Source: Microbacterium sp. MYb72 (lineage in GTDB: Bacteria; Actinomycetota; Actinomycetes; Actinomycetales; Microbacteriaceae). Taken from it: DNA of 64,000 nucleotides. Shown piece by piece: positions 44,995-53,219 of this stretch. Each line of letters begins with the position of its first letter. The stretch's first letter is position 1. The position numbers were made by a program, and so were the translations under genes. The notes below the pieces were generated by a model. That model made no database searches, was not told the origin of the DNA, and worked only from the letters and a program-made list of their open reading frames with translations. Location: the NCBI RefSeq assembly GCF_002979415.1, contig NZ_PCOT01000015.1, positions 1 through 64,000 on the forward strand, written 5' to 3'.

Positions 44995-47097
44995 ATGGCA
45001 GAGGTGTTCCGGGACGACCTCGGCATCCCGCACATCCGGGCGACGGACGTGCGGGATCTCGCCGAGGCGCAGGGTGAGGTCACCGCGCGTGACCGCGGCT
45101 GGCAGATCGAGGTCGACCGTCTGCGAGCGGCGGGGCGTCTCTCCGAGCTCATCGGGGAGGCGGGCGTCGTGTGGGACGTCTTCGCCCGACGAGCGCGGCT
45201 CGACGAGACCGCGCGGCGCGCGTTCGACGCACTCGGTGAGGAGGATCGCGCCTTCGTGAGCGCCTACGCCGGGGGCGTGCGCCGAGGGATGGATGCCGCA
45301 GGCTCCCGCGCGGCGGAGTTCCGCGTGCTCGACGAGACGTTCGGCGACACCCGGCCGCTCACCGCCTGGGACGACCACGATCCGCTCGGCGTGCTGCACG
45401 TCGCGCACGCGCTGTTCTCGACGTTCCCGCACGTGCTGTGGCGCGAGCGGGTCGCGCTGGCGCTCGGCGACGAGTGGGCCGACCTCTTCGCCGGCGACTC
45501 CGGTGAGGAGACGACCCCGACGGCGGGCAGCAACGCCTGGGCGCTGCACGGATCGCGCACCGCCAGCGGGATGCCGCTGCTCGCGGGCGACCCACACCGG
45601 ATCTTCGAGCTCCCCGGCGTGTATCAGCAGGTCAGGCTCGCGTGCGACGAGTTCGACGTGATCGGGCTCGCCTTCCCCGGCGTCCCTGGCGTGCCGCATT
45701 TCGGTCACACCGGCGACGCCGCCTGGGGCATCACGAACGCGATCGCGCACAGCGTGGACGTGTTCGAGGAGCGTCTGCGGACCGTGCAGGGCGGGTACGA
45801 GGCGCTCGGACCCCGCGGGTGGGAGCCCGTCGAGGTGCTCAGGTCGCTGATCGCGGTGCGCGGAGGCGACACGATCGAGGTCGAGTCGCTGGAGACGGCT
45901 CGCGGCTGCATCGTGACCGATCCGCATCCGCACGACGGCGGGCTGCGGGCCTGGAGCATCCGGCATCCCGCGCGGACGAACGCCGATCTCGGGGCCGGAG
46001 CGCTCCTGCCGCTGCTGCGGGCGCGCACGGCTCAGGACGTGATCTCGGCCTTCGGCCACTGGGTCGATCCCGTCAATCGCGTGCTCGCCGCAGACCGCGG
46101 AGGCGACGTGCTGTCGGCCACGGTCGGGACCGTTCCCCGACGCGAGAGGGACGAACGCCGACGCGCGCACTCCGCCGCGTCCGTCGCTCCCGCCCCCGAC
46201 CGCGACCGGGTCGGCGCCGTCGTCGTGCGCGATGTCGCCGTGGACGCGAACGAGCGCCCGTCCGCCGCGGCGATCGACCTCGGCTGGGCGTACCCGTCGT
46301 CTCATCGGGCGTCGCGCATCGCCCGTCTTCTCGCCGACCTCGCCCCGCGCACCCCCGCGGACTTCGAGCCGATCTGGGGCGACACCGCATCGGGGTCGAC
46401 GGCGCCGCTGCGCGCTCTGCTCCCCTCTCCCGACGCCTCGCTCTCCCCCGCGGCCGTGCGAGTCCGCGACCTCATCACGGCATGGGAGGGGCGGATGGAT
46501 GCGGGCTCCGAGGCGGCCGGCGCCTTCGGCGCCTGGCGCGACGCCCTGGTGCAGGAGGCGGCCGCGCATCCGGCCATGGCGCCGCTGCGGGAGCCGCACC
46601 CCTTCGGCGCGGTCTTCGACCCGTGGATGGGCGTCGAAGGACAGGTCGCCGCGGTGCTCCCCCGGCTGCTCCAGCATCCGGCCCTGCGCGACGACGCTCC
46701 GGCTCTGGTGCGGCGGGCTCTGGAGAGGGCGGCGGACGCCGGCACCTGGGGATCGACGCACCGGATGCTGCCGACGCACGTCCTCGCGGATGTCCCCCGC
46801 GCCACGGCCCCGGTCGCGGGTCTCGACATCGAGCTGTCCGGAGACGGGGACGCCGTGCGCTGCACCGGATCGACCCCCGGGCTCACCGACCGCGCCTGGC
46901 GGGGCTCCGTCGCCCGGTGGGCATGGGACCTCGCCGACCGCGAGCAGAGCCTGTGGAGCGTGCCGTTCGGCGCCGCGGGCGCCCCCGACTCCCCGCACTT
47001 CTCCGATCAGCTCCGCGACTGGGCCGCCGTCCACCCCACGAGGGTCGTCACCGACTGGGCGGCGCTGCACGCCGACACCCCGACAGGAGCATCATGA
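44995..47097 (+). CDS. Penicillin-acylase-family Ntn hydrolase inside the siderophore operon
   Basis: A 700-residue protein of the peptidase S45/penicillin acylase family (which includes PvdQ). It starts MAEVFRDDLGIPHIRA, has the alpha-chain block, then Gly178-Ser179 in TPTAGSNAWALHG, the usual cleavage point that frees the N-terminal Ser nucleophile. Next follow GDPHRIFELPG and VPGVPHFGHTGDAAWGITNA. No signal peptide is visible, unlike most family members, so it may be cytosolic. GGGAGG precedes the ATG, 5 bases after the desD stop. It could trim or recycle siderophore amides; the role is inferred from position only. Confidence 0.88.
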   Translation: MAEVFRDDLGIPHIRATDVRDLAEAQGEVTARDRGWQIEVDRLRAAGRLSELIGEAGVVWDVFARRARLDETARRAFDALGEEDRAFVSAYAGGVRRGMDAAGSRAAEFRVLDETFGDTRPLTAWDDHDPLGVLHVAHALFSTFPHVLWRERVALALGDEWADLFAGDSGEETTPTAGSNAWALHGSRTASGMPLLAGDPHRIFELPGVYQQVRLACDEFDVIGLAFPGVPGVPHFGHTGDAAWGITNAIAHSVDVFEERLRTVQGGYEALGPRGWEPVEVLRSLIAVRGGDTIEVESLETARGCIVTDPHPHDGGLRAWSIRHPARTNADLGAGALLPLLRARTAQDVISAFGHWVDPVNRVLAADRGGDVLSATVGTVPRRERDERRRAHSAASVAPAPDRDRVGAVVVRDVAVDANERPSAAAIDLGWAYPSSHRASRIARLLADLAPRTPADFEPIWGDTASGSTAPLRALLPSPDASLSPAAVRVRDLITAWEGRMDAGSEAAGAFGAWRDALVQEAAAHPAMAPLREPHPFGAVFDPWMGVEGQVAAVLPRLLQHPALRDDAPALVRRALERAADAGTWGSTHRMLPTHVLADVPRATAPVAGLDIELSGDGDAVRCTGSTPGLTDRAWRGSVARWAWDLADREQSLWSVPFGAAGAPDSPHFSDQLRDWAAVHPTRVVTDWAALHADTPTGAS

Positions 47098-47711
47098 CCG
47101 CCATCCGCACCTCCCGCCTGGCGAGCGGTCCGGCGGGCGCAGTCGTGCACACGACGGACTCGCCCGCTCTCGGGCGCCTGGAGTTCACGGTGCTCGATCC
47201 GGTGGCCGAGCTCGACCTGCTGCACGACTGGGTCACCCGCCCCGCCTCGCGCTTCTGGGGGCTCTCCGAGCTTCCGCGAGAGGAGCTGCGCGACCTCTAC
47301 CTCTTCGTCGACGGACTGCCGAGCCACCACGCGTTCCTCGTGCGCCGCGACGGGCTTCCGATCGTGCTCCTGCAGACGTACGAGCCTGAGAACGATCCGC
47401 TCGGCGAGGTCTACGACGCCCTCCCCGGAGACGCCGGCCTCCACTTCCTGCTCGGTGACCGCGGCGCACCCGTCGCGGGGTTCACCTCGCTCGTCGCCGA
47501 AGCGATGGCGGAGTTCCTGTTCGCCGGCCCTGACGTCGACCGCCTCGTGATCGAGCCCGACGTGCGCAACGAGCGCGCCGTCGCACGGGCGGTGAAGTCC
47601 GGCTTCGAGCTCGGCCCGCACGTCGACCTGCCGACCAAGACCGGACAGCTCGCCTTCCTCACCCGCGAGCGCTGGGAGAGCCTGCACGCGGAGCGCGCGG
47701 CGATCAGCTGA
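47094..47711 (+). CDS. Second siderophore acyltransferase (GNAT/AlcB type)
   Basis: A 205-residue protein related to DesC, with SRFWGLSELPREE, LLQTYEPENDPLGEVYD and LVIEPDVRNERAVARAVKSGF matching the family. Identity to DesC is clear only in these blocks. It overlaps the Ntn-hydrolase gene by four bases (ATGA) and is last in the operon. Two acyltransferases suggest two acyl donors, for example acetyl and succinyl end groups. Confidence 0.86.
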   Translation: MTAIRTSRLASGPAGAVVHTTDSPALGRLEFTVLDPVAELDLLHDWVTRPASRFWGLSELPREELRDLYLFVDGLPSHHAFLVRRDGLPIVLLQTYEPENDPLGEVYDALPGDAGLHFLLGDRGAPVAGFTSLVAEAMAEFLFAGPDVDRLVIEPDVRNERAVARAVKSGFELGPHVDLPTKTGQLAFLTRERWESLHAERAAIS

Positions 47712-47717
47712 TCGCCG

Positions 47718-48581
47718 TCACTCCGGTTCGACGGCCAGCCACAACTCGCAGGTGGCGTGCGTCCCGGTGAACTCCAGGTAGCGGACGATCGAGGGGCCGG
47801 GGCGCAGCCGCCACGGGTGGGACGGGAACCACTCGGTCGCGGTCGCCGCCCACAGGCTCTGCAGGGTGTCGGGGAACGGACCGGTCGCCGAGAAGACGGC
47901 CCAGGCTCCGCCCTCGACGCGCACGACGTCGAGGGCGTCCGGCACCGCGGTGGTCGGCGCCAGGGACACTCCGTGCAGGTAGGTCAGCGTCGTCCCGTCG
48001 GGGGCATCCGGCTCGATGTCGCCGGTCACCGCGAGGATGCCGGAGGGCTCGGCGTCGTTCAGCCCCTTGAGCCGCACGTGCTCCTCGGGTGCGATGGCGG
48101 CGATGTGCTGTTGGATGTGCGGGTTGACGCCCTCGTGGATGAGCGGCACGCGTGCGGCGTGGCCGACGAGCACGAGTTCGGGCAGGGTGATGACGGTGAC
48201 GTCCATGGGGACGCTCCCTTCTACGCTCAGGCGGAACCGGAGCATGGGTTGTGTGCGGAGAGGACCCCCGTCTCGTCGCGCCTCCGCCGGGCCGATGCCG
48301 TGCACGGCGCGGAACGCCCGGCCGAACGCCTCGACCGAGCCGTAGCCGTGTCGAACCGCGACGTCCAGGACGTTCGGCGCCCCGCCGACAAGTTCCGCGG
48401 CGGCGAGCGTCATGCGCCGGCGCCGGACGTACTCCGACAGGGGCATTCCGGCGAGCGCCGAGAACATCCGGCGCAGGTGGTACTCGGTGGTTCCCTGCGC
48501 GCGGGCGAACCCGGCGACGTCGACCTCGGCCGCGGCATCCCGCTCCACGAGATCGACCAGTGCGTTGAGTGCTCCGATCAT
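47718..48581 (-). CDS. AraC-family regulator with GyrI-like effector domain
   Basis: A 287-residue protein. The N-terminal AraC DNA-binding domain (about 8-105) has two helix-turn-helices: VAGFARAQGTTEYHLRRMF and LDVAVRHGYGSVEAFGRAF. A GyrI-like/effector-binding domain (about 125-287) as in Rob/SbmC ends WLAVEPE. ATG 48581 is set by AAAGGAGG 5 bases upstream. It converges on the siderophore operon with a 6-base gap and probably does not regulate it. Confidence 0.9.
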   Translation of the reverse strand: MIGALNALVDLVERDAAAEVDVAGFARAQGTTEYHLRRMFSALAGMPLSEYVRRRRMTLAAAELVGGAPNVLDVAVRHGYGSVEAFGRAFRAVHGIGPAEARRDGGPLRTQPMLRFRLSVEGSVPMDVTVITLPELVLVGHAARVPLIHEGVNPHIQQHIAAIAPEEHVRLKGLNDAEPSGILAVTGDIEPDAPDGTTLTYLHGVSLAPTTAVPDALDVVRVEGGAWAVFSATGPFPDTLQSLWAATATEWFPSHPWRLRPGPSIVRYLEFTGTHATCELWLAVEPE

Positions 48582-48706
48582 AGGGTCCTCCTTTCCTGTC
48601 CAGCATCCCTTCCGGCGGCGGGCTCGCACCCGATCGTTCCGGTCCGATCCGATCATGCCCGCACCGGGCCCCGCGCGCGATGTGCTTTCCTGGTGAGGGA
48701 GGCGCC

Positions 48707-49642
48707 ATGAAGATCCTTGTCCCGAACACCATCGAGCTGCAGCTCGGATCCGATGCGGAGGTCGTGGTCTACGACGTATCCGCGGACATCCCCGCAGAGC
48801 ATAGGGATGCCGAGGTGCTGGTCACCTGGCAGAACCCGGGGCGCCAGCTCGACCACGCCGTGCGGGATCTGCCGGAGCTGCGGCTCGTGCAGACGCTGGC
48901 TGCGGGGCCGGATGCCGTGCTCGCCGCCGGATTCGCCGCGGACGTGCGGATCTGCTCCGGGCGCTCCCTGCACGACGGCCCCGTCGCCGAGCACGCTCTC
49001 GCGCTGATCCTCGGGGCGGTGCGCCGACTCGACCTGCTCCACGACGCGCAGCGCGAACGGCGGTGGGACGCGGACTTCATCTCCGCCCAGAGCGCCGCGG
49101 AGACCCGCTCCGCGTACACCCTCGCCGGATCCCGCGTGACGATCTGGGGCTTCGGCTCGATCGCCGCACGACTCGCCCCCATGCTCGGTCTGCTCGGCGC
49201 CGACGTGCGCGGCATCGCCCGCAGCTCCGGCATCCGGTCCGGGTTCGAGGTGCGCGCGGAGGCGGACGCCGCCGAGGTGCTGGCCGAGACCGACGTCCTC
49301 GTCTCCCTCGTCCCCGCCTCTCCCGAGACCGCCGACCTCTTCGACGCCGCGGTGTTCGGGATGCTGCGGCCGGGGGCCGTGTTCGTGAACGTCGGCCGCG
49401 GCGCCACCGTCGACGAGGACGCCCTGATCGACGCACTGGCGACGGGTCGGCTCCGCACCGCCGCGATCGACGTGATGAAGACCGAGCCCCTCGACGCGGA
49501 GTCCCCGCTGTGGACGACGCCGAACCTCGTGATCACCCCGCACGTCGCAGGCAACAGGCCCGTCGGCGCGAGCGCGCTCATCGACGAGAACGTCGCACGG
49601 CTCATCGCGGGCGAGGAGCTGAGGAACCAGGTCCGCCCCTGA
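48707..49642 (+). CDS. D-isomer-specific 2-hydroxyacid dehydrogenase
   Basis: A 311-residue NAD(P)-dependent oxidoreductase. The Rossmann motif is VTIWGFGSIAARLAP (GxGxxA, about 142-156). The catalytic Arg is in VNVGRGATVDEDAL, Glu in DVMKTEPLDAESPLW, and His in ITPHVAG. The substrate could be glyoxylate, hydroxypyruvate or phosphoglycerate-like acids. GAGGGAGGCGCC precedes the ATG. Confidence 0.92.
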   Translation: MKILVPNTIELQLGSDAEVVVYDVSADIPAEHRDAEVLVTWQNPGRQLDHAVRDLPELRLVQTLAAGPDAVLAAGFAADVRICSGRSLHDGPVAEHALALILGAVRRLDLLHDAQRERRWDADFISAQSAAETRSAYTLAGSRVTIWGFGSIAARLAPMLGLLGADVRGIARSSGIRSGFEVRAEADAAEVLAETDVLVSLVPASPETADLFDAAVFGMLRPGAVFVNVGRGATVDEDALIDALATGRLRTAAIDVMKTEPLDAESPLWTTPNLVITPHVAGNRPVGASALIDENVARLIAGEELRNQVRP

Positions 49643-49679
49643 TCTCAAGGTTCCGAGAACCACTGGCATGCTGGATCCT

Positions 49680-50594
49680 GTGCACGACGATACAGACGAC
49701 CATCCCGGGGCGACGGAAGAAGAGGTCCTTCGCGCACGCTCCGCTGCGACAGCCGCCGAAGGCTTGAGACGCATGGTCGAGACCACGGCGAAGATCTTCG
49801 AAGCCGTGACCGTGGAGTATGCGTCGATGCAACGCGCGGCAGAGACCATCATCCGCACCTTCGCCGAGCAGGTGGCGCCAGTCATCGATGCGTACGCGAG
49901 ACCCGATCTCAGCGCTCTCGTCTCGACGTTGGGGACGGTCGTCGAGCAGCTGGCGAAGTATCTCCCCCCGAACTGGCGCGGTGCAGACATACCCGATCTC
50001 ACCCTCGTGCAGAGCATCGCCGAGGACGAGGGCATCGCGTTGATCCACGTGCCCAGAGCATCCACCGTCACCTCTCTCCTCGCGGCGCCGAACGCTTCGG
50101 CCAGGCGCGCTCTTCTGGAAGAGCGGAGCGAGAGCATCGCGTCAGACTGCTGGGCCATCGCGAATGGCATGACCACAGCTCGGGGTCGCTCCCACGGCGT
50201 GTTCCTCGCTCACGCGATCGACGCACTGAACGCCGGACATGTCGAGGCATCTCAAGCGCTCTCTACGAACATCATCGACACCCTGGGGAGCGAGTATGTC
50301 GTCCCCGCGACCTTCGGGCACAAATGGGCGACGATCATGAGTCGGAACACCAGGAAGATGCGACTCGCCGCGTCTCTGCGCACGTCTCTCGTGCTCCTGC
50401 CCTTGGCATCGGCGTACGTGTCCTACGCGCCAGGTGACGAGTCGCCGACGGAGTTCAGCCGCCACGCGACCTCGCACGGGGTATCGCCACAGCAGTACAC
50501 GCCGGCGAACGCGGTCATCGCGCTGATGTGCGCGGCTTCCCTGCTGCGTTGGCTCGAAGAGGACCTCGAGGCGTTCGGCCCCGTCGGCGACTGA
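49680..50594 (+). CDS. Hypothetical protein with RHAxxHG signature
   Basis: A 304-residue helical, soluble protein. Composition is less GC-biased than its neighbours, hinting at acquisition. The C-terminal block FSRHATSHGVSPQQY followed by NAVIALMCAASLLRWL resembles an Arg-His-x3-His-Gly...Asn pattern I associate with uncharacterised HEPN-like or abortive-infection-type proteins; this is pattern memory, not proof. GTG 49680 is chosen because CATGCT (49667-49672) lies 7 bases upstream; an ATG at 49668 overlaps that box. Confidence 0.62.
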   Translation: MHDDTDDHPGATEEEVLRARSAATAAEGLRRMVETTAKIFEAVTVEYASMQRAAETIIRTFAEQVAPVIDAYARPDLSALVSTLGTVVEQLAKYLPPNWRGADIPDLTLVQSIAEDEGIALIHVPRASTVTSLLAAPNASARRALLEERSESIASDCWAIANGMTTARGRSHGVFLAHAIDALNAGHVEASQALSTNIIDTLGSEYVVPATFGHKWATIMSRNTRKMRLAASLRTSLVLLPLASAYVSYAPGDESPTEFSRHATSHGVSPQQYTPANAVIALMCAASLLRWLEEDLEAFGPVGD

Positions 50595-50598
50595 CCGC

Positions 50599-50736
50599 CT
50601 ACAGCTCGACGGGCGGGGCCTCCGGCTCGCTCTCGGCGACCTCGGGGTGGCGGGCGAGGTTCACGATCGCGGCGATGAGGCCGCCCCAGACCGTGACCAT
50701 GGCGATGATCATCATGACGACGGCTGCGGCGCTCAT
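50599..50736 (-). CDS. MetS-like small subunit of NSS transporter
   Basis: A 45-residue one-helix membrane peptide (MSAAAVVMMIIAMVTVWGGL) with an acidic tail, typical of the 'methionine/alanine import NSS transporter small subunit' encoded beside MetP in Corynebacterium. The start overlaps the stop of the transporter gene by four bases. Confidence 0.85.
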   Translation of the reverse strand: MSAAAVVMMIIAMVTVWGGLIAAIVNLARHPEVAESEPEAPPVEL

Positions 50737-52349
50737 GCGACCGCTCCCCTCTGCTCGGGCTGCGCGTGCGCGGCGGTCTCCTGATCGGGGTCGTAGTGCT
50801 CGACCGCGAGGAACTCGTCGTAGTCGGGGTCGTCCTTCGCGTGCGAGCGCTGACCCCACGGCAGCAGGGCGAGACCGAAGGCGAGCACCACCAGCGCGAT
50901 CACCATGCCCCACCCGAAGATGCCGAGGAACCACGCGGGGTACCCGCTGTAGGGGTTCGCGATCTTGTCGATCAGTCCCGTGACGAAGAGGTATCCGAGC
51001 ACGACCGGTGCGAGCACGCCGACCAGCAGCATCCACACCCGTCCGACGGGAAAGCTCGACCGCCGGTTCAGGTGATCCTTGAGCGCGGGGAGCCTGTGCA
51101 GCATCCAGGCGACGACGATCACGGCGACGAGGGCCACCGCCATGATCCCGAAGGCGTTGACGAAGGCATCCGTCGTGTCCAGGACCGAGAGCGCGGTCGT
51201 CGTCGAGAAGAGGGCCATCGAGATGACCGCCAGCGGGATCGACACGGTGAGCGTCGTGCGGATGCGGCTCCACCCCAGCTTGTCCTGCAGGGCGGCGACG
51301 ATCACCTCCAGGATCGAGATCAGCGACGTCACCCCCGCGAACACGAGCGCCCCGAAGAACAGCACGCCGATGATCGATCCGCCGGCCGCCTGCGACACGA
51401 TCGTGGGGAACGCGATGAACGCCAGTCCGATGCCCGACGAGGCGACACCGGAGACGTCGGTGCCCTGTGCCTGGGCCATGAAGCCGAGCGCCGCGAACAC
51501 GCCGATGCCGGCGAGGATCTCGAAGCCCGAGTTCGCGAAGGCGACCACCAGCCCCGACCCGGTGAGGTCGGTCTTGCGCTTCAGATAGGACGAGTAGGTC
51601 ACCATGATGCCGAACGCCACGGAGAGCGAGAAGAAGATGTGCCCGTATGCCGAGGCCCACACCGCGGGATCGGCGAGCGCCTCCCAGTCGGGTGTGAAGA
51701 ACGCGTTCAACCCGTCGAGGGCGCCGGGCAGGAAGAGCGACTGCACCACGAGCACCGCGAACATCACGGTCAGCAGCGGCATGAGGATCATGTTCGCGCG
51801 CCCGATGCCCTTCTTGACGCCGAGGCACATGATCACGATCACGGCCAGCCAGACCACGACGAGGGGAAGACCGACCTGCGGCACGAACTCGGTGGAGACG
51901 CCCGTCTTCGCGACGTCCGCCGACTGCAGGAAATCGGAGAAGAAGAAGTCGTTCTCGTTGCCCGGGCCCCAGGTGAGCTGTGCGGAGAACCACGTGTACA
52001 TCGCCGACCACGCGATGATGACGGCGTAGTAGACGGAGATCACGACGCAGATCAGGACCTGCCACCAGCCGAGCGTCTCGGCGGAGCGGTGCAGGCGCCG
52101 GAAGGCGAGCGGCGCCGACCCGCGGAAGCGGTGGCCGATCGCGTAGTCGAAGAACAGCAGGGGGATGCCGGCGGTCAGCAGGGCGCACAGATAGGGGATG
52201 AGGAACGCGCCTCCGCCGCCCTCGTACGCGACGTAGGGGAAGCGCCAGATGTTGCCGAGGCCGACGGCCGATCCGATCGCGGAGAGGATGAAGACGTTCC
52301 GCGAGCCGAACGCCTCGCGCTTGTGGGTCTGCGTCGCTGCGGTGGGCAT
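50733..52349 (-). CDS. Sodium-dependent (NSS/SNF) amino-acid transporter, MetP-like
   Basis: A 538-residue, about 12-helix LeuT-fold symporter. The family start FGSRNVFILSAIGSAVGLGN (with NIWRFPYVAYEGGGGAFL) holds the first sodium site; the helix-6/8 region has SLSVAFGIMVTYSSYL. The MetS-like peptide downstream points to a MetPS-type methionine/alanine importer. TAGTCT lies 7 bases before the ATG, giving a leaderless start. The C-terminal tail is acidic and His-rich. Confidence 0.93.
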   Translation of the reverse strand: MPTAATQTHKREAFGSRNVFILSAIGSAVGLGNIWRFPYVAYEGGGGAFLIPYLCALLTAGIPLLFFDYAIGHRFRGSAPLAFRRLHRSAETLGWWQVLICVVISVYYAVIIAWSAMYTWFSAQLTWGPGNENDFFFSDFLQSADVAKTGVSTEFVPQVGLPLVVVWLAVIVIMCLGVKKGIGRANMILMPLLTVMFAVLVVQSLFLPGALDGLNAFFTPDWEALADPAVWASAYGHIFFSLSVAFGIMVTYSSYLKRKTDLTGSGLVVAFANSGFEILAGIGVFAALGFMAQAQGTDVSGVASSGIGLAFIAFPTIVSQAAGGSIIGVLFFGALVFAGVTSLISILEVIVAALQDKLGWSRIRTTLTVSIPLAVISMALFSTTTALSVLDTTDAFVNAFGIMAVALVAVIVVAWMLHRLPALKDHLNRRSSFPVGRVWMLLVGVLAPVVLGYLFVTGLIDKIANPYSGYPAWFLGIFGWGMVIALVVLAFGLALLPWGQRSHAKDDPDYDEFLAVEHYDPDQETAAHAQPEQRGAVA

Positions 52350-52425
52350 GCGGGCGAGACTACCCGAGATGACGGACGGATGCCGGGGGCGAGCCGCGAC
52401 CTCGATGAACCGGTGCGGCTCGGGT

Positions 52426-53028
52426 CTATGCGGCCAGCCGCGCGCGCAGCGAGTCGAGCAGCACCGAGACGCCCAGCTCGAAGGTGCGGTCGGAACGGGC
52501 CTCGCCGCGCTCTGCTCCGTCGAGGAGACGCCCGAGGGTGCGGGTCTCCCCCTCCGGCTGCCAGATGTCATCGGGGGAGGCGAGGTCGAGTCCGAAGCCG
52601 ATGGCGAAGGCATCGATGAGGGCGATGATCGCGAGGATCTCGTCTTCGGGGAATCCTCCGTCGACGAGCACCGTCGCGAGCTCGTCGTAGGCGGCGATCA
52701 CCGAGGGGTGGGTGATCGTCTTGCCGATGAGCAGGGGCACGAGCTGCGGGTGGTCGGCGTACATGCGGCGCTGTGTGCGGAGCACGTCGACCAGATAGTC
52801 GTCCCATGCGTCGCCCGACGGCTCGACCCGGTATCCGATGATGAGGCGCCCGCGCATGAGCTCGACGATGCCGTCCATGCCGTCGACGTGGTTGTAGAGC
52901 GACGACGGCCGCACGCCGAGGCTCCGGGCGATGGCGTTGACGCCGAACGGCTCTCCGGCACGCGACAGGGCGAGTCCGGCATCGCCGATGATCTCGGCCG
53001 ACAGCAGCGGCGTGGTCGGTCTCGGCAT
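52426..53028 (-). CDS. TetR/AcrR-family transcriptional regulator
   Basis: A 200-residue repressor with a helix-turn-helix at about 25-50 (FGVNAIARSLGVRPSSLYNH) and a TetR_C-type ligand domain. GAGGAACC precedes ATG 53028. It is divergent from an MFS-amidohydrolase pair. The direct repeat at 53107-53139, beside a bidirectional A/T-rich -10 region, is its likely target. Confidence 0.9.
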   Translation of the reverse strand: MPRPTTPLLSAEIIGDAGLALSRAGEPFGVNAIARSLGVRPSSLYNHVDGMDGIVELMRGRLIIGYRVEPSGDAWDDYLVDVLRTQRRMYADHPQLVPLLIGKTITHPSVIAAYDELATVLVDGGFPEDEILAIIALIDAFAIGFGLDLASPDDIWQPEGETRTLGRLLDGAERGEARSDRTFELGVSVLLDSLRARLAA

Positions 53029-53097
53029 GGTTCCTCATTCCCAGGAGATCGTCACGTGCTCGCAACACAGGGTCTTCCCTGCGACATCTCCTCTGTG

Positions 53098-53139
53098 CAT
53101 AATAATGAACACCATTCGTTTACGAACACCATTCGTTTA
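53098..53139. promoter_or_regulatory. Divergent promoter with 17-bp direct-repeat operator
   Basis: GAACACCATTCGTTTA occurs at 53107-53122 and again at 53124-53139 (period 17). The junction forms the palindrome TTCGT-TT-ACGAA (53115-53126). CATAAT (53098-53103) and its complement-strand TATTAT give -10 boxes in both directions. This fits a TetR operator covering the transcription start of the MFS operon. Confidence 0.72.
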
Positions 53140-53219
53140 TGCGTGGCATGCCCCACCCGCGCATCCCGCCTCACCCGACACCCGCGCACACCGCCGTGCG
53201 CCCGCCCTTGGAGTCCTCC

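Noticed and set aside
40001..47711. NRPS-type siderophore cluster
   Set aside because: No adenylation, condensation or carrier domains; the synthetase is the NRPS-independent IucA/IucC type.
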